A DNA stretch of 64,000 bases from Mannheimia cairinae (lineage in GTDB: Bacteria > Pseudomonadota > Gammaproteobacteria > Enterobacterales > Pasteurellaceae): assembly GCF_028649535.1 (NCBI RefSeq), contig NZ_JAQSJE010000004.1, forward strand, positions 62,001-126,000, read 5' to 3'. The notes below the pieces were generated by a model that was not told the origin of the DNA, made no database searches, and was given only the letters and a program-made list of their open reading frames with translations. Shown piece by piece: positions 37,836 to 48,400 of this stretch (position 1 is the first letter of the stretch; the number at the start of each line of letters is the position of its first letter). The translations under genes were made by a program, and so were the position numbers.

Positions 37836-39080
37836 ATGTTTGAACCTATCTATGAGCAACTACAACAAGTTGTAAATATTAAAGTTGTGGGTGTTGGCGG
37901 CGGCGGCGGAAATGCTGTTGATAGTATGTGCCGTTCTTCTGATGGAATTAACGGTGTAGAGTTTTATGATGTAAATACAGATGCACAAGTCTTAAGAAAA
38001 AGATCAACAAGCCAAACCATTCAAATTGGTGGCGATTTAACGGGGGGGCGAGGTGCTGGTGGTAAGCCTGAGGTAGGACAACAATCAGCATTAGAAGATA
38101 AAGACGCTATCGCCAATGCACTAAATGGTGCTCATATGGTATTTATTGCTGTTGGTATGGGGGGCGGTACAGGTACTGGTGCGGGCCCTGTTGTTGCCAG
38201 AATCGCAAAAGAACAAGGTGCATTAACAGTTGGAGTGGTAACAAAACCATTTAAATTTGAAGGCCGAGTAAGAATGCGTAATGCAGAGCAAGGTATTCAA
38301 GAGTTATCTCAATATGTTGATTCATTAATTGTTATTCCAAATGATAAACTACGTGGTCTTGGTAAAGGGATTTCGGTTGTTGATGCATTTGCTGCTGCAA
38401 ACGATGTTTTAAGTAATTGTGTATTAGGTATTACTAATATGATTACGAGTGCTGGTGGTTCTACAGGTGCAGATATTAATGTGGACTTTGCGGACGTACA
38501 AAATGTAATGTCAGATAAAGGTGTAGCAATGATTGGTACTGGTTTTGCAGAAGGAGCAGCTGGCGAAGGCCGTGCAGAAACTGCAATGGAAGCTGCTATT
38601 TCTAGCCCATTACTTGAAAATGTTGATATTACAGGTGCAACCGGTATGCTTATTAATATTAGTGCGGGTACTGATTTCTCATTAGATGAAGTTTATGCTA
38701 TGATGGATCTTATTGAAGGAAGAGCTTCGGAAGATGCAGAAACTATTTTTGGTTGTAACTATTATCCAGAGATGGATGGCAAAGTAAGTGTAACTCTTGT
38801 TGCAACAGGTATTGGGCAACCAGAAGAAACATTACATATGCCTAAAGTTCCTTATCAACAGATGCAAGGACACCCTAATACACAAGGTCAGCAGAATCAA
38901 GGTGTGGCACAACAACCAATGACGCAAACTCAACGACCTTCAGGTTATATGTCATCACATCCATTTGCTAATCAAGGGCAACCGGTACAGAAACCTGAAA
39001 ATGTAGTAAAACCACAATCTGTAGATACAACGCAGATTTTTAATCCGAATTCTATTCCAGATTTTATGAGAAAAGGATAA
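37836..39080 (+). CDS. ftsZ: Cell division GTPase FtsZ
   Basis: FtsZ polymerises into the Z ring. The 414 residues include the tubulin signature [15 protein letters not shown], the GTP-binding [14 protein letters not shown] loop, NTDAQVL and the synergy-loop region [14 protein letters not shown] Gln-rich linker ([15 protein letters not shown] region, about 345-385) leads to the C-terminal peptide IPDFMRK, which binds FtsA and ZipA. It starts with AGGGAG upstream. Confidence 0.97.
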   Translation: MFEPIYEQLQQVVNIKVVGVGGGGGNAVDSMCRSSDGINGVEFYDVNTDAQVLRKRSTSQTIQIGGDLTGGRGAGGKPEVGQQSALEDKDAIANALNGAHMVFIAVGMGGGTGTGAGPVVARIAKEQGALTVGVVTKPFKFEGRVRMRNAEQGIQELSQYVDSLIVIPNDKLRGLGKGISVVDAFAAANDVLSNCVLGITNMITSAGGSTGADINVDFADVQNVMSDKGVAMIGTGFAEGAAGEGRAETAMEAAISSPLLENVDITGATGMLINISAGTDFSLDEVYAMMDLIEGRASEDAETIFGCNYYPEMDGKVSVTLVATGIGQPEETLHMPKVPYQQMQGHPNTQGQQNQGVAQQPMTQTQRPSGYMSSHPFANQGQPVQKPENVVKPQSVDTTQIFNPNSIPDFMRKG

Positions 39081-39113
39081 TTATTTCCAAAATTTGGAAA
39101 GTAAGGGAAAGTT

Positions 39114-40034
39114 ATGATTAAACAAAGAACATTAAAACAAGCAGCAAAAGTAACAGGTATTGGTTTGCATAGTGGCAAAAAAGTTACATTAACTTTACGC
39201 CCTGCACCAGCTAATACAGGTGTTATTTATGCTCGTACCGATTTAGAGCCTGCAGTTTATTTCCCTGCAAGTGCAGACTCTATTCGTGATACGCAGTTAT
39301 GCACTTGTATGGTAAATGATGATGGCGTTCGTATTTCAACAGTAGAACACTTAAATGCAGCGATGTCAGCATTAGGCTTAGATAATGTTATTGTTGAAGT
39401 TGATGCACCTGAAATCCCAATTATGGATGGTAGTTCTAGTCCATTTATCTATTTATTATTAGATGCAGGTATTGAAGAACAAGATGCACCTAAAAAATTC
39501 ATTCGTATCAAAGAAACAGTACGAGTTGAAGAAGGAGATAAATGGGCTGAATTAAAACCATATAATAATGGCTTTAAACTTAATTTTACTATTGATTTTG
39601 AACACCCTCTCATTCCTAAAAATGTAGGAAGCTATTCATTAGATTTCTCTGCTGAGAGTTTTATTCATCAATTAAGTCGAGCAAGAACATTTACTTTTAT
39701 GAAAGATGTCGAGTATCTTCAATCTATTGGCTTAGCATTAGGTGGTAGCTTAGATAATGCTATTGTGTTAGATGAGTATCGAATCTTAAATGAAGATGGT
39801 TTACGCTTTAAAGATGAGCTAGTACGCCACAAAATGCTAGATTCAATCGGTGATCTATATATGTGTGGCTATAATATTCTTGGTGAATTTAGTGCATATA
39901 AATCAGGGCACGGTGTAAATAATAAATTATTGCGTGCAGTGCTTGCCAATCAAAACGCTTGGGAATTTGTTACCTTTGAAGATAAAGCTCAAGCTCCTAA
40001 AGGTTATCAAGCTCAGCAAGAAGTATTTATTTAA
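39114..40034 (+). CDS. lpxC: UDP-3-O-acyl-GlcNAc deacetylase
   Basis: LpxC performs the committed step of lipid A synthesis. The 306 residues contain [30 protein letters not shown] with zinc His, [31 protein letters not shown] with the other zinc ligands His and Asp, and [17 protein letters not shown] with the catalytic His. It closes the dcw cluster and has its own terminator. Confidence 0.97.
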   Translation: MIKQRTLKQAAKVTGIGLHSGKKVTLTLRPAPANTGVIYARTDLEPAVYFPASADSIRDTQLCTCMVNDDGVRISTVEHLNAAMSALGLDNVIVEVDAPEIPIMDGSSSPFIYLLLDAGIEEQDAPKKFIRIKETVRVEEGDKWAELKPYNNGFKLNFTIDFEHPLIPKNVGSYSLDFSAESFIHQLSRARTFTFMKDVEYLQSIGLALGGSLDNAIVLDEYRILNEDGLRFKDELVRHKMLDSIGDLYMCGYNILGEFSAYKSGHGVNNKLLRAVLANQNAWEFVTFEDKAQAPKGYQAQQEVFI

Positions 40035-40050
40035 TTACAAGATTAGAGCT

Positions 40051-40078
40051 AAAGGATGGTTGTTTACCATCCTTTTTT
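40051..40078 (+). terminator. Terminator after lpxC
   Basis: AAAGGATGGT (40051-40060) pairs with ACCATCCTTT (40066-40075), loop 5 nt, followed by TTT. It marks the end of the dcw transcription unit. Confidence 0.9.
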
Positions 40079-40159
40079 ATTTAAAGCATAAAATTTCTCT
40101 TTACTGTTTAAAATATCAGTATATACTATATTTATATACAGCTTTGTTGAGGGATTTAT

Positions 40160-41848
40160 ATGCTAACCCACCTTTCTATTAATAACTTTGCAATTGTTCG
40201 CCATTTAGACTTAGAGCTAAATGAAGGAATGTCTGTCATTACTGGAGAAACTGGTGCAGGTAAATCTATTGCTATTGATGCTTTAGGATTATGCCTTGGC
40301 TATCGTTCAGAAAGTGGAATGATTCGTAATGGTGCTGATAAAGCTGATATTACAGCTAGTTTCATAATGCAGAAAAATAGTCCCGCTTACTTATGGTTAC
40401 AAGAGCAAGAACTACTTGAAGAAGATAATCCTCAAGAATGTATTTTACGTCGTGTAATTAATATAGATGGACGTTCAAAAGCTTTTGTAAATAATAGGCC
40501 TTTACCTATTTCTCAATTAAGAGAGCTAGGGCAGTATCTTATCCATTTAAATGGACAGCACGCACCTCAGTTACTTCTAAAAAGTGAATATCAGCTTGAG
40601 ATTGTAGATAATTATGCTTGTTTACAGTCATTACAGCAGAAAATGGCAGAGCAATATCATAAGTGGCAAAAGCTGAATAAACAAGTTCGTAATTTTCAGC
40701 AACAATGTCAAGAGAATGAAGCTCGTAAGCAACTACTGCAATATCAAGTCGAAGAACTAGATGAATTTGCTATTAAAGAAGGTGAATTTGAAGAAATGGA
40801 GGAGAAACACAGTATTCTATCTTCTTCAGAAGAACTAACAGAATTTTCCCAAGCAACTTTAAATTTACTGAGCGAAGATGAAATTAATGCAAATGATCTT
40901 ATTTATAAGGCAATTCGTAATGTTGAAAGCTTAGTAGAAGTTGATAGCCATTATGAAGGAGTGCTTGATATGCTAAATGAAGCATTAATTCAAGTACAAG
41001 AGGCAAGTTCGGAGGTAAGCCAACTAGCAAACAAAATCGAGCAAGATCCATTATTATTAAGTGAATTAGATAATCGAATTTCTCATACAATATCCCTTGC
41101 TCGTAAACACTATGTTCAGCCTTCAGAATTGTGGCAACATTATGCTAAGTTAAAAATTGAGTTACAACAACTAGTTGATTTTGAAGATAATGAAGAGCAA
41201 TTAATAGCTGATGAAAAACAAGCTTATCAAGAGTGTTTAGCTACTGCTGAGAAGATTTATCTTAAGCGTGTTGATGCTGGACGTAAATTGTCAGAGCAAG
41301 TTACAAAGCAAATAAAGCACTTAGCAATGGAAAATGGGGAGTTTTTTATTGATGTGCAGCATAACCCTAAGAAATTAACAGCAAATGGTGCTGATTTTGT
41401 TGAATTTAATTTACGCAGTAATTTAGGGCAACAAGCTCAACCTCTTGCTAAAATTGCGTCAGGTGGAGAACTTTCTCGTATTTCTTTAGCCGTTCAAGTT
41501 CTAACGGCCAATAAGCTTTCAACACCGACGATTATTTTTGATGAGGTCGATGTTGGGATTAGTGGTGCAGCTGCCGCAACAGTAGGTAAATTATTAAGAA
41601 AATTAGGCAAAAAATGCCAAGTGCTTTGTGTAACTCACTTACCTCAGGTAGCCAGTTATGGAAACCAGCATTTCAATGTACAGAAATATGTTGAAAATAA
41701 CCAAACAGAAACAAATATGACGTTGTTATCTACGCAAGAACGAGTGAAAGCATTAGCTCGTTTATTAGCTGGTAGTAATATTACAGAAACAGTATTAGCA
41801 AATGCACAGGAAATGTTAAACTTAGTTGAGAATGCTGATGTTAGATAA
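40160..41848 (+). CDS. recN: DNA repair protein RecN
   Basis: RecN is an SMC-like ATPase that supports double-strand break repair. The 562 residues have Walker A GETGAGKSIAIDAL (about 29-42), a central coiled coil (Glu/Gln-rich, about 160-370), the ABC signature IASGGELSRISLA and Walker B PTIIFDEVDVGISG. The ATG at 40160 has GAGGG upstream. The region before it is AT-rich; no clear LexA box (CTGT-N8-ACAG) was found, but ATACTATATTTATATACAG is a loose candidate. Confidence 0.95.
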   Translation: MLTHLSINNFAIVRHLDLELNEGMSVITGETGAGKSIAIDALGLCLGYRSESGMIRNGADKADITASFIMQKNSPAYLWLQEQELLEEDNPQECILRRVINIDGRSKAFVNNRPLPISQLRELGQYLIHLNGQHAPQLLLKSEYQLEIVDNYACLQSLQQKMAEQYHKWQKLNKQVRNFQQQCQENEARKQLLQYQVEELDEFAIKEGEFEEMEEKHSILSSSEELTEFSQATLNLLSEDEINANDLIYKAIRNVESLVEVDSHYEGVLDMLNEALIQVQEASSEVSQLANKIEQDPLLLSELDNRISHTISLARKHYVQPSELWQHYAKLKIELQQLVDFEDNEEQLIADEKQAYQECLATAEKIYLKRVDAGRKLSEQVTKQIKHLAMENGEFFIDVQHNPKKLTANGADFVEFNLRSNLGQQAQPLAKIASGGELSRISLAVQVLTANKLSTPTIIFDEVDVGISGAAAATVGKLLRKLGKKCQVLCVTHLPQVASYGNQHFNVQKYVENNQTETNMTLLSTQERVKALARLLAGSNITETVLANAQEMLNLVENADVR

Positions 41849-41854
41849 AAAATA

Positions 41855-41876
41855 GCACTATATGGAACTATAGTGC
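41855..41876. terminator. Hairpin between recN and the tRNA-Ala gene
   Basis: GCACTATA (41855-41862) and TATAGTGC (41869-41876) form a perfect stem with a 6-nt loop. A T tract follows on the minus strand (after the stem, TATTTTTTATC), which would terminate the gltX/tRNA-Ala transcript; on the plus strand there is none. Confidence 0.6.
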
Positions 41877-41887
41877 GATGAGTAATT

Positions 41888-41963
<76 letters not shown>

Positions 41964-42034
41964 AAAACATAGGCGGAATGATATGCTTTCCGCCTTAATA
42001 TGTCAATTCTTTTAGCGTGTTGATTGCTTAAAAA

Positions 42035-43474
42035 CTAACTGTTTGCATTAATAAAGTCTATTGCTTTTTGTAAACGAGTTAAGGTTCTTTCTTTACCCAC
42101 AAGTTTTGCCGTAATATCCATTGATGGTGACTGACCAGAGCCAGTTACAGCTAAACGGAATGGCATACCCACTTTACCCATACCGATTTCAAGCTCTGCA
42201 GCTGTCTGATTCATAGCTTCGTGAATATTTTCTACCGACCACTCATTACAAGCGGTTAGTTTTTCCAATAATTTTGCAAGTGGAGGAATTGCCTCTGGTT
42301 TAAAATTCTTAGTAGCCGCTTTTTCATCGTAAGTTTCAAACTCTTGATAGAAATAGGTACTTGCTGAAGCTAATTCTTTTAATGTTTTACTACGTTCACC
42401 TAATACAGGAATAATTTCGCTAAGTGCTGGGCCATTAGAGAAATCAATGCCTTGATTATTCATATGCCATTCTAAATGTTTCGCTACATAGTTTGGAGCT
42501 AATGAGCGAATATAATGGTGGTTAAGCCATTGTAACTTCTCAGTATTGAAAGCACTTGCAGATTTGCTTACTGAATGAATATCGAATAGCTCAATCATTT
42601 CTTCACGAGAGAAGATTTCTTGGTCACCGTGTCCCCAACCTAAACGAACTAAATAATTCACTAATGCTTCGGGTAGATAACCGTCATCACGATATTGCAT
42701 TACACTTACTGCACCGTGACGTTTTGATAATTTCTGACCATCGTCGCCGTTAATCATTGAAACGTGAGCATAGGTTGGTACCGGAGCACCTAATGCTTTT
42801 AAAATATTGATTTGACGAGGTGTATTATTAATATGATCTTCTCCACGCACAACGTGGGTTATTCCCATATCCCAATCATCTACTACTACACAGAAGTTGT
42901 AAGTTGGAGAACCATCGGTACGACGAATAATTAAATCATCTAATTCACTATTACTGATTTCAATACGACCACGTACCGCATCATCAAATATCACTGAGCC
43001 GTCTTTTGGATTTTTAAAACGTACAACGTGAGGTTCATCAATAGAATGTGAATGATCATTTAAACAATGTTGGTCATAACGAGGTTTTTCTTTATTTGCT
43101 TCTTGTGTATTACGCAATTCATCTAAGCGTTCTTTTGAGCAGTAGCAACGATATGCCGTGCCAGCCTCAAGCATTTGATCGATTACTTGGTTATAACGGT
43201 CAAAACGTTTTGTTTGGAAATACGGACCGTGTTCCCAGGCTAAGTCTAGCCACTCCATTCCTTCTAAAATAGCCGCTGTTGCTTCTGGTGTTGAGCGTTC
43301 TAAATCAGTATCTTCAATTCGTAATACAAATTCTCCGTCATTATGCTTTGCATAAAGCCAAGAATAAAGAGCTGTGCGAGCTCCGCCCACGTGTAAATAG
43401 CCAGTTGGGCTTGGGGCAAAGCGAGTACGTACTTTTACATTAGGATCTAAAGGGAAAAGGGTTTCAATGTTCAT
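42035..43474 (-). CDS. gltX: Glutamyl-tRNA synthetase
   Basis: GltX charges tRNA-Glu. The 479-residue class I enzyme shows the HIGH-type motif in [47 protein letters not shown] and the KMSKS-type [11 protein letters not shown]. Length fits the family. Transcription runs away from the tRNA-Val cluster and toward tRNA-Ala. Confidence 0.97.
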   Translation of the reverse strand: MNIETLFPLDPNVKVRTRFAPSPTGYLHVGGARTALYSWLYAKHNDGEFVLRIEDTDLERSTPEATAAILEGMEWLDLAWEHGPYFQTKRFDRYNQVIDQMLEAGTAYRCYCSKERLDELRNTQEANKEKPRYDQHCLNDHSHSIDEPHVVRFKNPKDGSVIFDDAVRGRIEISNSELDDLIIRRTDGSPTYNFCVVVDDWDMGITHVVRGEDHINNTPRQINILKALGAPVPTYAHVSMINGDDGQKLSKRHGAVSVMQYRDDGYLPEALVNYLVRLGWGHGDQEIFSREEMIELFDIHSVSKSASAFNTEKLQWLNHHYIRSLAPNYVAKHLEWHMNNQGIDFSNGPALSEIIPVLGERSKTLKELASASTYFYQEFETYDEKAATKNFKPEAIPPLAKLLEKLTACNEWSVENIHEAMNQTAAELEIGMGKVGMPFRLAVTGSGQSPSMDITAKLVGKERTLTRLQKAIDFINANS

Positions 43475-43601
43475 TTATTTTGCCTGATTCATTATTTTAA
43501 AAAAACTTGTCTATTTTACTATTCTTGAGAGCGAATAATAGCAAAAAATTGATTTTCTGGGGTAAAAAATCATCAAACGAGGTGAAAAGCGTAAAAAGCG
43601 T

Positions 43602-43629
43602 TTGACGAAAGAGCAAAAATCTCTATAAT
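43602..43629 (+). promoter_or_regulatory. Strong sigma-70 promoter for the tRNA-Val cluster
   Basis: TTGACG (43602-43607) and TATAAT (43624-43629) are separated by 16 bp, close to consensus. The first tRNA-Val begins 17 bp after the -10 box. Confidence 0.85.
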
Positions 43630-43645
43630 TCACATCCACAACGAC

Positions 43646-43721
43646 GGGCGATTAGCTCAGTTGGGAGAGCACCTCCCTTACAAGGAGGGGGTCACTGGTT
43701 CGAGACCGGTATCGCCCACCA
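43646..43721 (+). tRNA. tRNA-Val (anticodon TAC), copy 1
   Basis: Acceptor GGGCGAT / ATCGCCC, D arm AGCTCAGTTGGGAGAGC, anticodon loop CTTACAA giving TAC, T arm GGTTCGAGACC, encoded CCA. It is the first of four identical copies. Confidence 0.97.
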
Positions 43722-43765
43722 CTTTTCAATAAGTGTCCTTCGTTGTAACAATCTATTTTGAAAAC

Positions 43766-43841
43766 GGGCGATTAGCTCAGTTGGGAGAGCACCTCCCTTA
43801 CAAGGAGGGGGTCACTGGTTCGAGACCGGTATCGCCCACCA
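43766..43841 (+). tRNA. tRNA-Val (anticodon TAC), copy 2
   Basis: Identical in all 76 bases to copy 1; separated from it by 44 bp. Confidence 0.97.
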
Positions 43842-43892
43842 CTTCAACTTCAAGTGTTTCGTTTTCAAATCCCTTTGATTTAAGTCTCAAGT

Positions 43893-43968
43893 GGGCGATT
43901 AGCTCAGTTGGGAGAGCACCTCCCTTACAAGGAGGGGGTCACTGGTTCGAGACCGGTATCGCCCACCA
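43893..43968 (+). tRNA. tRNA-Val (anticodon TAC), copy 3
   Basis: Identical to copy 1; separated from copy 2 by 51 bp of unrelated sequence. Confidence 0.97.
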
Positions 43969-44019
43969 CTTAAGACTAAAATCATAAACTTCATTTTATT
44001 GCTATTGCAATATCAAGAA

Positions 44020-44095
44020 GGGCGATTAGCTCAGTTGGGAGAGCACCTCCCTTACAAGGAGGGGGTCACTGGTTCGAGACCGGTATCGCCCACCA
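44020..44095 (+). tRNA. tRNA-Val (anticodon TAC), copy 4
   Basis: Identical to copy 1; separated from copy 3 by 51 bp. Last of the cluster. Confidence 0.97.
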
Positions 44096-44118
44096 CTATT
44101 TCCTATTAAGCATCTAAA

Positions 44119-44154
44119 TAAAAAACCCTTTCAAGCAATATTTCTCAAAAGGGT
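44119..44154 (-). terminator. Terminator of mltF
   Basis: On the minus strand ACCCTTT (44154-44148) pairs with AAAGGGT (44131-44125), followed by a run of T residues (44124-44119). It is between convergent transcripts and may also serve the tRNA-Val cluster. Confidence 0.65.
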
Positions 44155-44238
44155 ATAATTAGTTAGTATAACGTTTGCTGAATTTGCATAAATGCTTTTT
44201 TACGTGAAGAAATCAGCCTTTTTCTATTTCTAATCTGA

Positions 44239-45720
44239 TTAATTCGTCGTAATTTCCTTGTCGGAAGAGATTTCTTTTTCTTCAGTTTTCTCATTAGACG
44301 CACCCTCCTGCTTCATTTTTTCATTTAAACTATTTTCTAGTGTTTTTTGTTCTTCAACTCGTTGATAGTTAATAATACTATTGTAATAGCGTCTGATATT
44401 TTCGACATATTGTAGAGCTTCATATCCACGAGCATAACCATATTTTAGATTAGTATAATAACGTTTTTCGGCAAGTAATGGGAGATTCTTTTTCACATCT
44501 AGCCAATTATCAGGATCGCCACCAAGCTGTCTTGTTAAACGACGTAAATCAAGTAAATGACCTAATCCCATATTATAGGCTGCCAGGCTATACCAAATTT
44601 TATCTGCTTGAGGGATAGTTTCCGGCATTTGTCTCATTAACATATGCAGATATTCTGATCCAGCCTTTATACTTTGTGCCGGATTAGTTCTATCGGTTAT
44701 CTTCATTCTAGCTGCGGTATCTTTTGTGAGCATCATCATTCCTCTAACACCGGTAGGGGAAGTTGCATTAGGATCCCAATGAGATTCTTGATAAGCAATA
44801 GCAGCCAGCATTTGCCAGTCTAAATCTCCTTTATGTGCTTGAAATAGAGGAGCATATTTGGGCAATGTTGTTTTAATTGCTTTTAGATAGCTTTGAATAT
44901 CAACATAGTCAAATTTAGCTAAATGATTAAAATATTTTTCTTCAATCCGTGAAATTAAGCCATTTTCAACAGAATAGGACATAAAGTCTAATAATGATGA
45001 TTGTAGCTCGCTATATGAACTATTTGCTAGATACCATAATACTGGGCTTTCATCGGTTAAATCAAACCCAACCGCAAGGTTAGGGCTAATATGTTGGGCT
45101 GATGAAATATCAACAGACATTGCGATAGTGTGTGGAATTTCGCCTTGTGCAACTTTTAATAATAGCTCTTCCTGCGTATGTTTATCTGAAATTTGCCAGT
45201 TTAAATCAGGATTTTCTTGCTTTAATTGATTTAAGATAGGAATAACAGCAGAGCCTGCTGGAATAATAATATCTTTTTGTAAGTCAGATAAACGGTAAGG
45301 TCTAGCCGTTCCTTTTTTATAAGCTACCTGCCAAGAAGCAGAGTAATAAGAAGGGCCAAGTTGGAATTTTTCGTGTAGTTCTGGGTGATATAATAATCCT
45401 GCTGCAGCAATATCAATATCATTATTTTTTAATGCATCAAATAATTGCTCACTGCTTTCATAGGGCTTTATCTCTAGATGAACGCCTAAATATTGTGCGA
45501 AAGCGTTTGCTAGATCATACTCAATACCATTCGCTCCTTCATTGCCAATAAAATAAGAAAGAGGGTGGTTGATCATTCCAACTTTTAGCATTTTATTTTG
45601 TTGAATTTGAATATAGTGATTGGCTTCTGAATGGACAATTTTTTGCCAAGGAAAAATCATATCCCAAGCCCAGAGTAGCAGTGCGATGGCGATAAAAAGG
45701 CGAGTAATTAATCCTTTCAA
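44239..45720 (-). CDS. mltF: Membrane-bound lytic murein transglycosylase F
   Basis: MltF cleaves the glycan strands of peptidoglycan with formation of 1,6-anhydro-MurNAc. The 493 residues comprise an N-terminal hydrophobic segment ([18 protein letters not shown]), a periplasmic solute-binding-like regulatory domain ([13 protein letters not shown] ... [11 protein letters not shown]) and a Slt-type lysozyme domain ([21 protein letters not shown], catalytic Glu, and [14 protein letters not shown]). The C terminus has an extra Glu/Lys-rich tail of about 40 residues. E. coli MltF is an outer membrane protein with a signal peptide; the hydrophobic segment here could be a signal or an anchor. Confidence 0.94.
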   Translation of the reverse strand: MKGLITRLFIAIALLLWAWDMIFPWQKIVHSEANHYIQIQQNKMLKVGMINHPLSYFIGNEGANGIEYDLANAFAQYLGVHLEIKPYESSEQLFDALKNNDIDIAAAGLLYHPELHEKFQLGPSYYSASWQVAYKKGTARPYRLSDLQKDIIIPAGSAVIPILNQLKQENPDLNWQISDKHTQEELLLKVAQGEIPHTIAMSVDISSAQHISPNLAVGFDLTDESPVLWYLANSSYSELQSSLLDFMSYSVENGLISRIEEKYFNHLAKFDYVDIQSYLKAIKTTLPKYAPLFQAHKGDLDWQMLAAIAYQESHWDPNATSPTGVRGMMMLTKDTAARMKITDRTNPAQSIKAGSEYLHMLMRQMPETIPQADKIWYSLAAYNMGLGHLLDLRRLTRQLGGDPDNWLDVKKNLPLLAEKRYYTNLKYGYARGYEALQYVENIRRYYNSIINYQRVEEQKTLENSLNEKMKQEGASNEKTEEKEISSDKEITTN

Positions 45721-45832
45721 TTTAAAATCCTCATTATTTTTATTAAGTACTAAGTTTAACTGAAATTATGTATTAAAAAAATAATACATTTAAGAAATGT
45801 TGGTAATAAAAATAGAAGAAAATAATAAGAAA

Positions 45833-45909
45833 TGGCGCACCCGAGAGGATTCGAACCTCTGACCGCTCGGTTCGTAGCCGAGTACTCTATCCAGCTGAGC
45901 TACGGGTGC
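45833..45909 (-). tRNA. tRNA-Arg (anticodon ACG), copy 1
   Basis: The 77-base gene has acceptor GCACCCG / CGGGTGC, D arm AGCTCAGCTGGATAGAGT, anticodon loop CTACGAA (ACG, to be deaminated at A34), T arm GGTTCGAATCC and encoded CCA. Confidence 0.96.
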
Positions 45910-45974
45910 GTATTTGAAATTGTGAGATGATTTAATTTATCCGCAACCATTTTATTTTAGAGTAGTCAATAAAA

Positions 45975-46051
45975 TGGCGCACCCGAGAGGATTCGAACCT
46001 CTGACCGCTCGGTTCGTAGCCGAGTACTCTATCCAGCTGAGCTACGGGTGC
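45975..46051 (-). tRNA. tRNA-Arg (anticodon ACG), copy 2
   Basis: Identical to the copy at 45833-45909, 65 bp apart on the same strand. It lies 13 bp from tRNA-Ser. Confidence 0.96.
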
Positions 46052-46064
46052 GTGATAAAGTAAA

Positions 46065-46158
46065 TGGCGGTGAGAGAGGGATTCGAACCCTCGATAGAGC
46101 TTTTAACCCTATACTCCCTTAGCAGGGGAGCGCCTTCAGCCTGCTCGGCCATCTCACC
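46065..46158 (-). tRNA. tRNA-Ser (anticodon GCT)
   Basis: The 94-base class II tRNA has acceptor GGTGAGA, anticodon loop CTGCTAA (GCT), a long variable arm (TATAGGGTTAAAAGCTCTA) and an encoded CCA. It heads the minus-strand cluster followed by the two tRNA-Arg genes. Confidence 0.96.
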
Positions 46159-46385
46159 ACTCACTGTGTCTGTGGGCGACATATTACTAGAATTTAAAAA
46201 GATGTCAAATTCTTTTTCCGCAAAATTTAAAAATGTAGATTGTTTGCCTATGGAATAAGCAAAACGATGTTTTTTTAAGATTTCGATGAATAAATATCAG
46301 ACATTTCATAAGGTTAGGATAATATGATTTTTTTAAGCTTAATTCTTCAGGACATTTCTTATTTGAGAAAAAATCAATACGCTCT

Positions 46386-46424
46386 ATAAAAAAAGCGGTA
46401 AAATTGTATAAAAATTTTACCGCT
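46386..46424 (-). terminator. Terminator of the lipoprotein gene
   Basis: AGCGGTAAAATT (46394-46405) and AATTTTACCGCT (46413-46424) form a perfect 12-bp stem with a 7-nt loop. On the minus strand it is followed by TTTTTTTAT. The rest of the 46159-46452 gap shows nothing notable. Confidence 0.85.
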
Positions 46425-46452
46425 AGTAGTAAATAGGAGAAATTAAATTGCG

Positions 46453-46983
46453 TTAATTTCTTTTTGCTTTACTTTCATCTTCTGCAATAGTTTTTACACA
46501 AAGGTGTAAAATTTGCTCTACACCATTTTGAATGTATTCATCATCACGGACTTTATTTTTTTGTAAGTCTAACATCGCATCGTGAATGCCTTGAGTCATA
46601 CTTGTTGGTTGCACTAAATTCCAGCAATTAGGGTCTAAATGATTAAATTTGCTTTGTAAATCTGCGGCATAAAGCACACCACTATAATAAGCATAAATAT
46701 TATGATCTAGCATTCGGTTCATTGTCATTGCACGGATTTGTTCAACCGGTAAGGCAACAGTTTTAATATACCAATCATTAACTCCATTTATAAATGAACT
46801 AATATCGTAGCTTTCATTTACTCTATCAGCGTAAGTTTGAGCCGTTGCTCCATAGGCAATAGCGTAGGATTTCTGGTCTATTTCGCCATCATTTAAACGA
46901 GTCCAACTGTTTTTATTTGATGAACAAGCAACTAATACAGATAAGGTTGCAAAAACTAAAATGGATTTAATTACATTTTTCAT
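46453..46983 (-). CDS. Unrecognised outer-membrane-type lipoprotein
   Basis: The 176-residue protein has a clear lipoprotein signal: MKNVIKSILVFATLSVLVAC with the lipidated Cys at 20, followed by SSNKN (no Asp at +2, so outer membrane sorting is expected). The mature part has repeated Tyr/Asn-rich helical stretches (AIAYGATAQTYADRV, HNIYAYYSGVLYAADL) and two cysteines (DPNCWNL and LHLCVKT). I do not recognise the family. The ATG at 46983 was chosen because AAGGAG is 8 bp before it, whereas it is only 2 bp before the ATG at 46989. Divergent from thyA. Confidence 0.7.
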   Translation of the reverse strand: MKNVIKSILVFATLSVLVACSSNKNSWTRLNDGEIDQKSYAIAYGATAQTYADRVNESYDISSFINGVNDWYIKTVALPVEQIRAMTMNRMLDHNIYAYYSGVLYAADLQSKFNHLDPNCWNLVQPTSMTQGIHDAMLDLQKNKVRDDEYIQNGVEQILHLCVKTIAEDESKAKRN

Positions 46984-47072
46984 ATCCATAACTCCTTCTT
47001 GGTTGTGTCATAAAGTTTTAGCTATTTTACCGAATAAATGGCAAAATTACTTAAATTTTTTATGAGGTAACT

Positions 47073-47924
47073 ATGAAACAGTATTTAGATTTGTGCAATC
47101 GTATTGTAAATCAAGGGAAATGGGTAGCAAATGAACGAACTGGTAAGCGTTGTTTAACAGTCATTAATGCTGATCTGACCTATGATGTTGAAAATGGCGA
47201 GTTTCCACTTGTCACTACACGCCGTAGCTTTTGGAAAGCGGCTATTGCAGAGTTACTTGGCTATATTCGTGGTTATGATAATGCAGCCGATTTTCGTCAA
47301 CTAGGTACTAAATCTTGGGATGCTAATGCCAATGATAATGCCGCTTGGCTAGCTAACCCTTATCGTAAAGGCGAAGATGATATGGGGTTGGTTTATGGTG
47401 CAGTTGGGCGTAACTTCCCTAAACCTGATGGCGGAACAGTCGATTTATTGCGTCAAATTGTTGATGATTTGAAAAAAGGAGTTGATAACAGAGGAGAAAT
47501 TTATACTTTTTATCATCCAGGTGCTTTCCATATGGGGTGCTTACGACCTTGTTTGCATAGTCACCATTTTTCACTTTTAGAGGATACTTTGTATCTCAAT
47601 AGTACGCAACGTTCGGCAGATGTACCACTTGGCTTAAATTGGAATATGATTCAATGCTATACTTTTTTAGCATTAATGGCTCAAATTACAGGGCATAAAG
47701 CAGGGCAGGCCTACCATAAAATTGTTAATGCACATATTTATGAAGATCAACTTGAACTGATGCGTGATGTACAATTAAAACGAGAACCACTAGGTGCACC
47801 AAAATTAATCATCAATCCAGATATTAAATCATTAGAAGATTTAGAAACTTGGGTAACACTCGATGACTTTAAAGTAGAAGGTTACGAATATCATCCATCA
47901 ATTCAATATCCATTCTCTGTTTAG
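47073..47924 (+). CDS. thyA: Thymidylate synthase
   Basis: ThyA methylates dUMP to dTMP with methylene-tetrahydrofolate. The 283 residues show [19 protein letters not shown], the nucleophile at Cys160 in [12 protein letters not shown] and the dUMP-binding block [16 protein letters not shown], then [17 protein letters not shown]. The Cys context is not the common PPCHxxxQF; Haemophilus ThyA as I remember it shares this divergent form. It is a single gene with a shared terminator after it. Confidence 0.93.
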   Translation: MKQYLDLCNRIVNQGKWVANERTGKRCLTVINADLTYDVENGEFPLVTTRRSFWKAAIAELLGYIRGYDNAADFRQLGTKSWDANANDNAAWLANPYRKGEDDMGLVYGAVGRNFPKPDGGTVDLLRQIVDDLKKGVDNRGEIYTFYHPGAFHMGCLRPCLHSHHFSLLEDTLYLNSTQRSADVPLGLNWNMIQCYTFLALMAQITGHKAGQAYHKIVNAHIYEDQLELMRDVQLKREPLGAPKLIINPDIKSLEDLETWVTLDDFKVEGYEYHPSIQYPFSV

Positions 47925-47934
47925 AGAATAAAAT

Positions 47935-47969
47935 AAAAAACCTAGATGGAATACAATCTAGGTTTTTTT
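47935..47969. terminator. Bidirectional terminator between thyA and hupA
   Basis: AAAAAACCTAGAT (47935-47947) and ATCTAGGTTTTTTT (47957 onward) form a stem with A and T runs on the two sides, so it works for both converging genes. Confidence 0.9.
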
Positions 47970-47992
47970 ACTTCGTATTTTTCTAAAAAGAA

Positions 47993-48265
47993 TTATTTTA
48001 CTAAATCTTTTAGTGCTTTACCTGAAACAAACGCAGGTACTTTAGCCGCTGCGATTTTGATTTCTTCACCAGTTTTTGGATTACGACCTGTACGTGCTTT
48101 ACGCTCATTTACTTTAAAAGTACCGAAGCCGATTAATTGAACAGCATTACCTTCTTTTAAGCTTGCAGAAATTGCGTTAATAGTTGCTTCTAATGCAGCT
48201 TTAGCATCTTTCTTAGTTAAGTTCGCACCTTCTGCGATTGCATCGATTAACTCAGTTTTGTTCAT
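47993..48265 (-). CDS. hupA: DNA-binding protein HU
   Basis: HU compacts and bends DNA as a dimer. The 90 residues are typical: [46 protein letters not shown] (the DNA-gripping arm) and [12 protein letters not shown]. The hemE-yjaG-hupA order supports hupA rather than hupB. Upstream, GACGTAAAACGTC (48301-48313) is an inverted repeat that may lie in the promoter or leader. Confidence 0.95.
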   Translation of the reverse strand: MNKTELIDAIAEGANLTKKDAKAALEATINAISASLKEGNAVQLIGFGTFKVNERKARTGRNPKTGEEIKIAAAKVPAFVSGKALKDLVK

Positions 48266-48400
48266 AGTTTTATCCTCTAAGATATGTGTTTTTAATAAAT
48301 GACGTAAAACGTCTGAAAACTTGTTTAAAGCTTGCGATAGCTTAATTCAAAGTTTAGATTTCTCAAAGTATTATTAAGCAAGATTTTGCAAATATCAATG

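Noticed and set aside
40100-40159. LexA box upstream of recN
   Set aside because: No CTGT-N8-ACAG palindrome is present; only a loose half-match exists.
43646-44095. The regularly spaced 76-bp repeats as a CRISPR-like array
   Set aside because: Each repeat folds as a full tRNA-Val with encoded CCA, and the spacers differ in length (44, 51, 51).
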